Positions 36,861 to 42,080 of a stretch of DNA of 42,080 nucleotides are shown one piece after another. The notes below the pieces were generated by a model, which searched no databases, was not told the origin of the DNA, and saw only the letters and a program-made list of their open reading frames with translations. This DNA is from Acidobacteriota bacterium (lineage in GTDB: Bacteria > Acidobacteriota > Terriglobia > UBA7540): contig PLWR01000706.1 in the NCBI GenBank assembly GCA_003165615.1, forward strand, positions 1 through 42,080. Direction: 5' to 3'. A program made the position numbers and the translations under genes. Numbering within the stretch: position 1 is the stretch's first letter; each line of letters begins with the position of its first letter.

Positions 36861-39800
36861 ATGCTGACCTCTTCTTACCTCCGCCGCCTGATCGCCGCTG
36901 GCCATGCGGTTATTGCTTTGGCCTGTTTGATGTTGCTCACCACGTCCAGCCTTTGGGCGCAACTGCAAAACATTTCAAACATGGTGCAGACGCCGGCGCC
37001 GGGCTCCGGCCACGATTACATTAAACTGTTGTCGGAAACCGTCAGCCCTTCCAACGGGCAAGTCAGCATCCGCATCAATGTCCCCATGCCACCGGGGCGC
37101 GGCATTAGCATCCCGTTTGGTTTTGCGTATGATTCCGGCAGCGTCATGGAAGTGCAGGAAGTGAAGGGAGCCGGATATGGAGCAGCACCAGTATCCGGCC
37201 GAGCCCAATGGAATCTCAACCGTAGCTGGCTTTCTCAAGGCGGGTGGAGTTATACGGTCCCCATGGTCACTGCCGTTCCCGGCTCACGGCCAACCACGTA
37301 CCAACAAGGCACGGTTTGCGACTTCATCTCGAATTACATGTTTGAAGACGCCACGGGCGGGAAGCACGCCCTTTACATCTCACCTGCCGCAACCGACGAA
37401 GGCGACTATCAGAATTGCGCCACTTCACTGGTCTCAATACCGCACTCCGTTCTGACGAGTTACGACGATTCTTACCAGGCGACGACGCCGAACGGTGGTC
37501 CCGGCGATTTCACCATATTTGCGCCGGTGACCATTGCCGATGCGGACGGCACCATTTATAGCACGGCATTGGGGTATCCACTCGTTAACGCCGTTTATAC
37601 GGCACCGATTTATTCGATCGTCGATAGGAACGGGAACAGCATCTCGACCAACATTTCCACTCAGACCGAAGGGCAGATCACCTATCAGGATCTTAATGTA
37701 GGCGGCACGTATAACCGTACCCTGCTCACCTCCAGCGGTTTTGGCACGGTGGGCGGCACTGGAGACACGGTTACGGTCTCAGGCCTCAGTCAGCCCTACC
37801 ATATCATTTGGAAGCCGATAACGGCCGTCTTCCCGCAAACGGTTTATGAAGGTTTTCCGGGTACGGATTGGGTTTCGTACACTTATGGAGTAGGCCCTGT
37901 CTACTATGGGTGTCAAGGTTTTTCAACCCGGTGGTGGACATATAACGTCGTCTCGGAGATCGATCTTCCCAACGGCCAGAAATATACGTTTACCTATGAC
38001 GTAGATCACTATGGGAATGCAAGCTTAAATCCGAACAATACGCAATTCGGCGTCGTTGATTCGATAACCTATCCCGACGGAGGGTCCGTTCTATACCAGT
38101 GGGAAATAGGGCCTCTGTCTGAATATGCGAGCTATGAAGATGCCATGGAACACGGCAATCAATCTGGAGGGCCGGGCTGCGGCCTGACCTATGCCGTCCC
38201 CATGGTGGCGCAGCGGACAGTTTATGATGGTGCGCATCCGAGCGGCGTCTTAATTCAGACGTTTTCCTACGCCACGAACCCATCCCCCTTCCAGGCCATG
38301 ACTTGGGCAACTAAGACCGCGACCGTAAAGAGCTACGATCTTATCCGCAATCCTTCGACATATGACATAACACAATACACTTATAGTTATGTTACGACGC
38401 CGCAGCAGCCCAACGTACTCGGTCAGTCTTCTCCTCAGGTTGCGGTTGAGAGTCAGATAGTCAAGGGGACGGCGGTCAATCCGAATCAAGCCACAACCCA
38501 CAAGCTATGGTGGCATAATCCAGGATACCTAGGGGCCAACGGTTCCCCGCTCCTCGCCTGCGAAGACAGTACGCTTCCGAACGGGCAATCGACCATGACT
38601 TACCACTTTTATGGTCCAGGCGGGCAATACTGGCTGCCGGGTGCGGGCGCTCAGGAGACGGAGACGGATGAATTCGGCTTTGGATCTCTGTGCGGATCAA
38701 GTCTTCCCCAGGGGAGCTTGCCCGCGGGCCTGAAACGGCAAACCCTCAGGACGTTCGCCAGCTTCCCGAGTTACACGGCGTTTCAATACTACCCGCTCCC
38801 ACCTGGCACCCCCGCCGCGGCGGGTCTTTCCATCTTTGACAAACTTTCGGTGGTTACCACAGGGCCAGACTCCACGCCCGCCGACATTGTTTCGAAGACC
38901 GAGTACAACGGTTACGATGGAGTCGGCAACCTCCAAGGGATGCAGCGCGATTGCCTGAATTCCTATTGCTCGAATGCCCTTACCTACGGCGCCACGTATA
39001 ACCCGGACGGCCAGGTCGCGACTACCACCGATGCCGGTGGCCAAATCACGCATTACTACTACGCCTGCTATGACGCGTATGTGGATGAAATCGACTATCC
39101 CATCAATAAGGTGAAGTTCGATTACGATTGTGCGAGCGGCTCCGTTACCGGATCCTACGATCCGAACCAGGCGCTGAATTCCAATCTCCCGCACACGCAA
39201 TACAGCTATAGCGACCCTGGTAACCTCGGAAGGCTCACCGGCATCTCTTACCCGGATGGCGGGCAGACCAGCATCACCTATAATGACACGGCGCCGACAC
39301 CCTCCATCGTTACGACCAAGACGAACACCCAGAGTCTCACGACCACCGCGGTGATGAATGGCCTGGGGCAGGTAACAGAGAACCAGGTGAACTCCGACCC
39401 GCAGGGAACCCTGAAAACCGATGTGATTTATGACGGCTTGGCACGTGTCTACCAGGCTTCGAACCCCTACTATTCAGGACCGCTTTATACGACGACCAAT
39501 TATGAGGAAGCAACGAATCGGGTGAACCAAACTGTCTACCCCGATTCGACCCAGTCCACAACCACGTGGATGGTGCTGAGCTCCCTCGACTGCTCGCAGG
39601 TTACCGATGCGGGCGGCAAGGTACGGAACCTGTGTGACAACGACCTGGGGCAACTGAAGCAGGTCATCGAAGACCCCAGCACGCTGAATTACTCCACAAC
39701 TTACACTTACGACGTTCTGAACAACCTGACGAACGTCGCGCAGGGGGCTAGTCAAACCCGCACCTTCGCTTACGATTCTTTTTCCCGCCTGCGCCAGGCC

Positions 39801-41702
39801 ACCAACCCCGAGAGCGGCTTGACGCAATACTGGTATGGTGAAGGTTCGGCCTATTGCGGCGGCAATCGCACCAGCCCCTGCCAACGTCAGGATGCCAAGG
39901 GCAACTCCACCTACTACACTTACGACGCGGACAACCGCCTGCTCACCAAAAACTACGCCTCCAATGATTCCACCCTGCGGGCGTGTTATGCTTATGACGG
40001 CCAGAATGGTTGGGGAAATCCGATGACGAACCCCCTTGGGCACTTGACGTCGAGCTTTGGGATCACCCACGCGGGAGCCGTGGTGTCGGGCAGCGAGTCG
40101 TTCCAGTGGGACGCTATGGGGCGATTGCAGGCGCAGGTGCAGTGTACGCCGTCCACTTGCGGCGCGGGCGGCTACCCCGTCTCCCGGAGTTACGACTTGC
40201 TGGGGAATGAATCCGGCTTCTGGGATTCCTCCGTGGCTCGCTACCCCACCTACGACGGCGCCAACCGCCTCGCGGGCATGACCGCCAGCCTTAACGGTGC
40301 GGCGCCGCAATCCTTGATCAACATCACCGCGTACGACCCCTCGGGTGGGTTGAGTGCCGCAACGTTGGGGAACGGTTTTGCGGAAACCCGCGCTTATAAC
40401 TCCCGCACCTGGCTGGGCAGCATCCTGGTGAAGAATGGCGGCGCCACGGTCTATTCGCTTTCCGGGCCAGCCACTGGAAACCTCATCAATTACGCGGGCA
40501 ACGGCAACGTGCTGAATGTGATTGACACCGTCAACGGCACCTGGGCGTACACCTATGACGGCGTGAACCGGCTGTATACAGCAGTCGCCACGGGGCACAG
40601 TTTCCAATACACAGACGACGCCTACGGAAATATGACCTGCGTTGACAACGGAAGCGCCCATTCGCCCTGCACGCCTGCGGGACCACCGGCCTTGGCTTAC
40701 ACCCATAGTCCCCAGGACAACCGAATTTCGACGAGTGGCTACTCGTACGATAACAATGGGAATCTGCTGACGACCAACAGCCTAATGCGCGCGATGGTCT
40801 ACGACACGGAGAACCGCCTGACCTGCGTGGTAGACCCCAGCGGCGGTCTTTGCACCACCAGCGGCGCGACGAATTATTATTACGACCCCAATGGGCAGCG
40901 GGTTGCGAAGACTACCGGTACTGGAACCCTGATTGAAGACTACGTCTACGATTTCAGCGGGAACCAGGTTTCCGCGCACAACAGCAGTAGCACCCTCCGC
41001 AACGAACTTTACGCCCCCGGCGGTCGGCACGTCGCAACCTATGGCAGCAGCCTATTGACGTACAATTTCGCCGATTGGCTGGGAACCGAACGGTATCGCA
41101 GCAATTCCAGCTATACCGAAACCTGCACCGACATGCCCTATGGTATGAACCTGGCCTGCGCCGGGAGTGACACTAGCCCCATGCACTTCACCGGCAAACA
41201 ACGCGACGCCGAAAGCGGGCTGGATTACTTCAATGCGCGCTACAACGCGTCGACGTTGGGACGGTTCATGACTGCCGATCCATCTGGGAAAGAGGCCGCC
41301 CGCCTTGACGACCCCCAGACGTGGAATCTGTATGCCTATACCAGGAACAATCCCACCACGTTCACGGACCCAACTGGTTTGTATACGGTGGCCTGTTCGA
41401 GTGATGCCAAGCAGTGCGAGAAGGAGCAGCAAAATTTCGAAAACGCCCGCCAAAAAGACCTGAACTCAAAGGACATAGAGGTGCAAAACGCAGCCAAGGC
41501 TTGGGGTAATTTTGGAGATACTGGGGTAACCGTAACCTTCAAGTCCCAATCCGAAGTCGATGCAGACGCGGGGAATTCAGACCCTAACGTTCGGGTGGGT
41601 GCCTTCGTTCAACCGGGAATTCCGAGTGCGGGCGAGCCCACGCCAGACCGCCAAGCTGAGTTCTCAACGAGTCTCGGCGGCTCCGATCCCGCAGGTCATT
41701 GA
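36861..41702 (+). CDS. RHS-repeat protein, polymorphic-toxin-like, C-terminus probably truncated
   Basis: 1613 residues. Signal peptide (RRLIAAGHAVIALACLMLL to WAQ, cleavage near 35). A large N-terminal domain (about 40-650) precedes many YD repeats (YDVLNNLTNV, YDSFSRLRQATNPESG, YDNNGNLLTT). The RHS core end lies near 1441-1500 (HFTGKQRDAESGLDYFNARY, GRFMTADP, TDPTG). About 108 residues form the variable C-terminus, the normal place of a toxin. This tail ends LGGSDPAGH exactly where VirB4 begins on the other strand; related tails often continue to a HEGxH-like motif, so the toxin is probably cut. No immunity gene is visible. Confidence 0.85.
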   Translation: MLTSSYLRRLIAAGHAVIALACLMLLTTSSLWAQLQNISNMVQTPAPGSGHDYIKLLSETVSPSNGQVSIRINVPMPPGRGISIPFGFAYDSGSVMEVQEVKGAGYGAAPVSGRAQWNLNRSWLSQGGWSYTVPMVTAVPGSRPTTYQQGTVCDFISNYMFEDATGGKHALYISPAATDEGDYQNCATSLVSIPHSVLTSYDDSYQATTPNGGPGDFTIFAPVTIADADGTIYSTALGYPLVNAVYTAPIYSIVDRNGNSISTNISTQTEGQITYQDLNVGGTYNRTLLTSSGFGTVGGTGDTVTVSGLSQPYHIIWKPITAVFPQTVYEGFPGTDWVSYTYGVGPVYYGCQGFSTRWWTYNVVSEIDLPNGQKYTFTYDVDHYGNASLNPNNTQFGVVDSITYPDGGSVLYQWEIGPLSEYASYEDAMEHGNQSGGPGCGLTYAVPMVAQRTVYDGAHPSGVLIQTFSYATNPSPFQAMTWATKTATVKSYDLIRNPSTYDITQYTYSYVTTPQQPNVLGQSSPQVAVESQIVKGTAVNPNQATTHKLWWHNPGYLGANGSPLLACEDSTLPNGQSTMTYHFYGPGGQYWLPGAGAQETETDEFGFGSLCGSSLPQGSLPAGLKRQTLRTFASFPSYTAFQYYPLPPGTPAAAGLSIFDKLSVVTTGPDSTPADIVSKTEYNGYDGVGNLQGMQRDCLNSYCSNALTYGATYNPDGQVATTTDAGGQITHYYYACYDAYVDEIDYPINKVKFDYDCASGSVTGSYDPNQALNSNLPHTQYSYSDPGNLGRLTGISYPDGGQTSITYNDTAPTPSIVTTKTNTQSLTTTAVMNGLGQVTENQVNSDPQGTLKTDVIYDGLARVYQASNPYYSGPLYTTTNYEEATNRVNQTVYPDSTQSTTTWMVLSSLDCSQVTDAGGKVRNLCDNDLGQLKQVIEDPSTLNYSTTYTYDVLNNLTNVAQGASQTRTFAYDSFSRLRQATNPESGLTQYWYGEGSAYCGGNRTSPCQRQDAKGNSTYYTYDADNRLLTKNYASNDSTLRACYAYDGQNGWGNPMTNPLGHLTSSFGITHAGAVVSGSESFQWDAMGRLQAQVQCTPSTCGAGGYPVSRSYDLLGNESGFWDSSVARYPTYDGANRLAGMTASLNGAAPQSLINITAYDPSGGLSAATLGNGFAETRAYNSRTWLGSILVKNGGATVYSLSGPATGNLINYAGNGNVLNVIDTVNGTWAYTYDGVNRLYTAVATGHSFQYTDDAYGNMTCVDNGSAHSPCTPAGPPALAYTHSPQDNRISTSGYSYDNNGNLLTTNSLMRAMVYDTENRLTCVVDPSGGLCTTSGATNYYYDPNGQRVAKTTGTGTLIEDYVYDFSGNQVSAHNSSSTLRNELYAPGGRHVATYGSSLLTYNFADWLGTERYRSNSSYTETCTDMPYGMNLACAGSDTSPMHFTGKQRDAESGLDYFNARYNASTLGRFMTADPSGKEAARLDDPQTWNLYAYTRNNPTTFTDPTGLYTVACSSDAKQCEKEQQNFENARQKDLNSKDIEVQNAAKAWGNFGDTGVTVTFKSQSEVDADAGNSDPNVRVGAFVQPGIPSAGEPTPDRQAEFSTSLGGSDPAGH

Positions 41703-42080
41703 ACGTGGGGATCGGATTGGAGTACCGGATCGCGCAACGTTTATAGGTACGGCCGATGGCGTCGCTAATCAGGTTGTCGAGGAGAGAACTGTCGGAACCC
41801 GGACTATCGCCCAGCATGTGCCGCGTGAGGTTCTTGAGGAAGGCGATTTTTTCTTTACCGGGAGCGGTTTCGCCCGGCGGCAGGTCCCAGGGATTCAGCG
41901 TTTCGTTCCCTTCGAGGTCAACATCGATCACCCGGCCACCCATAAGCTCCACCAGCGGCCGGTAGGAGTCCCCGCGCTCCATGATGGAAATCAGCGGGTT
42001 GGCGCGCGCCATCATGAGCAGGAAAAGCTGCGCCATGAAGGTTTTTCCTCCCCCGCTTTTCGCCATGATGAGCAGGTTCG
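41584..42080 (-). pseudogene. VirB4/TraC-type conjugation ATPase, partial
   Basis: Reads from the right window edge on the minus strand. NLLIMAKSGGGKTFMAQL is the VirB4 Walker A (LIxGKSGGGKS). ERGDSYRPLVELMGG, VIDVDLEGNETLNPWDL and PGKEKIAFLKNLTRHML follow as in the VirB4 ATPase domain up to PTFNDL. After about 41.69 kb the translation is a shadow of the RHS tail and stops at 41584, so about 200 residues including Walker B are missing. VirB4 powers type IV secretion in conjugation; its presence marks an ICE or plasmid component. It is cut at the window edge on one side and by the RHS junction on the other. Confidence 0.75.

Noticed and set aside
39474..40706. 410-residue minus-strand ORF
   Set aside because: Antisense to the RHS repeats.

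Overview
The window looks like the left part of a large integrated mobile element in a high-GC bacterium. The Acidobacteriota are my best guess, from the integrase style and the secreted IPT/RHS pair; no ribosomal or taxonomic marker is present, so this is inference. Position 1 starts inside the 5' end of a tRNA (probably tRNA-Gly, minus strand). A tyrosine integrase follows at once, and a truncated VirB4-type conjugation ATPase runs off the right end. Phage-like genes (tail-fibre-like protein, DnaC-like loader, Rad50-like ATPase, homing endonuclease) and plasmid/ICE-like genes (VirB4, DUF3085-like, DUF6011-like) occur together, so the element is a mosaic.

Layout. 0-2 kb: leftward pair, a small accessory gene coupled by a TAATG overlap to the integrase, divided from the rightward genes by a divergent-promoter switch region. 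2-17 kb: one long rightward array of about 30 mostly small genes, tightly packed with ATGA/TGATG overlaps or Shine-Dalgarno sites fused to the previous stop (TAGGAGG). About a dozen encode small zinc-ribbon or SWIM zinc-finger proteins; a Cas4/RecB-type nuclease and a Lar-like protein sit among them. 17-21.2 kb: HNH homing endonuclease, Rad50/SbcC-like ATPase, DnaC-like ATPase, WbqC-like protein and the N-terminal half of a TIM-barrel-like protein, coupled end to end. 21.3-25.2 kb: tail-fibre-like gene whose N-terminal half is missing, a hydrophobic protein and a papain-fold-like protein. 25.2-25.7 kb: AT-rich non-coding segment with palindromes, direct repeats and DnaA-box-like sites. 25.7-34.7 kb: a second array of small genes, several preceded by a shared leader element, with a ParDE-like toxin-antitoxin pair and one leftward DUF7662-like gene. 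35.5-41.7 kb: secreted IPT/TIG protein and a 1613-residue RHS protein of different composition. 41.7-42.08 kb: VirB4 fragment.

The most unusual signal is a 14-bp element (GG, six bases, GAGTGC) repeated seven times only a few dozen bases upstream of start codons. It is nearly always followed by a 12-13 nt pyrimidine-rich spacer and GGGAGG, often with a hairpin just before the ribosome binding site. It looks like an element-specific promoter or leader.

The element also shows signs of decay or recoding. Three genes (integrase, methyltransferase, tail fibre) carry an in-frame TAG with coding-quality sequence after it. Two gene pairs have reading-frame breaks. At two places (about 21.26 kb and 41.7 kb) two truncated genes are fused. 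Since many other genes here stop at TAG, wholesale TAG reassignment is unlikely. Nonsense mutation is the simplest reading; partial amber suppression is the alternative to test.
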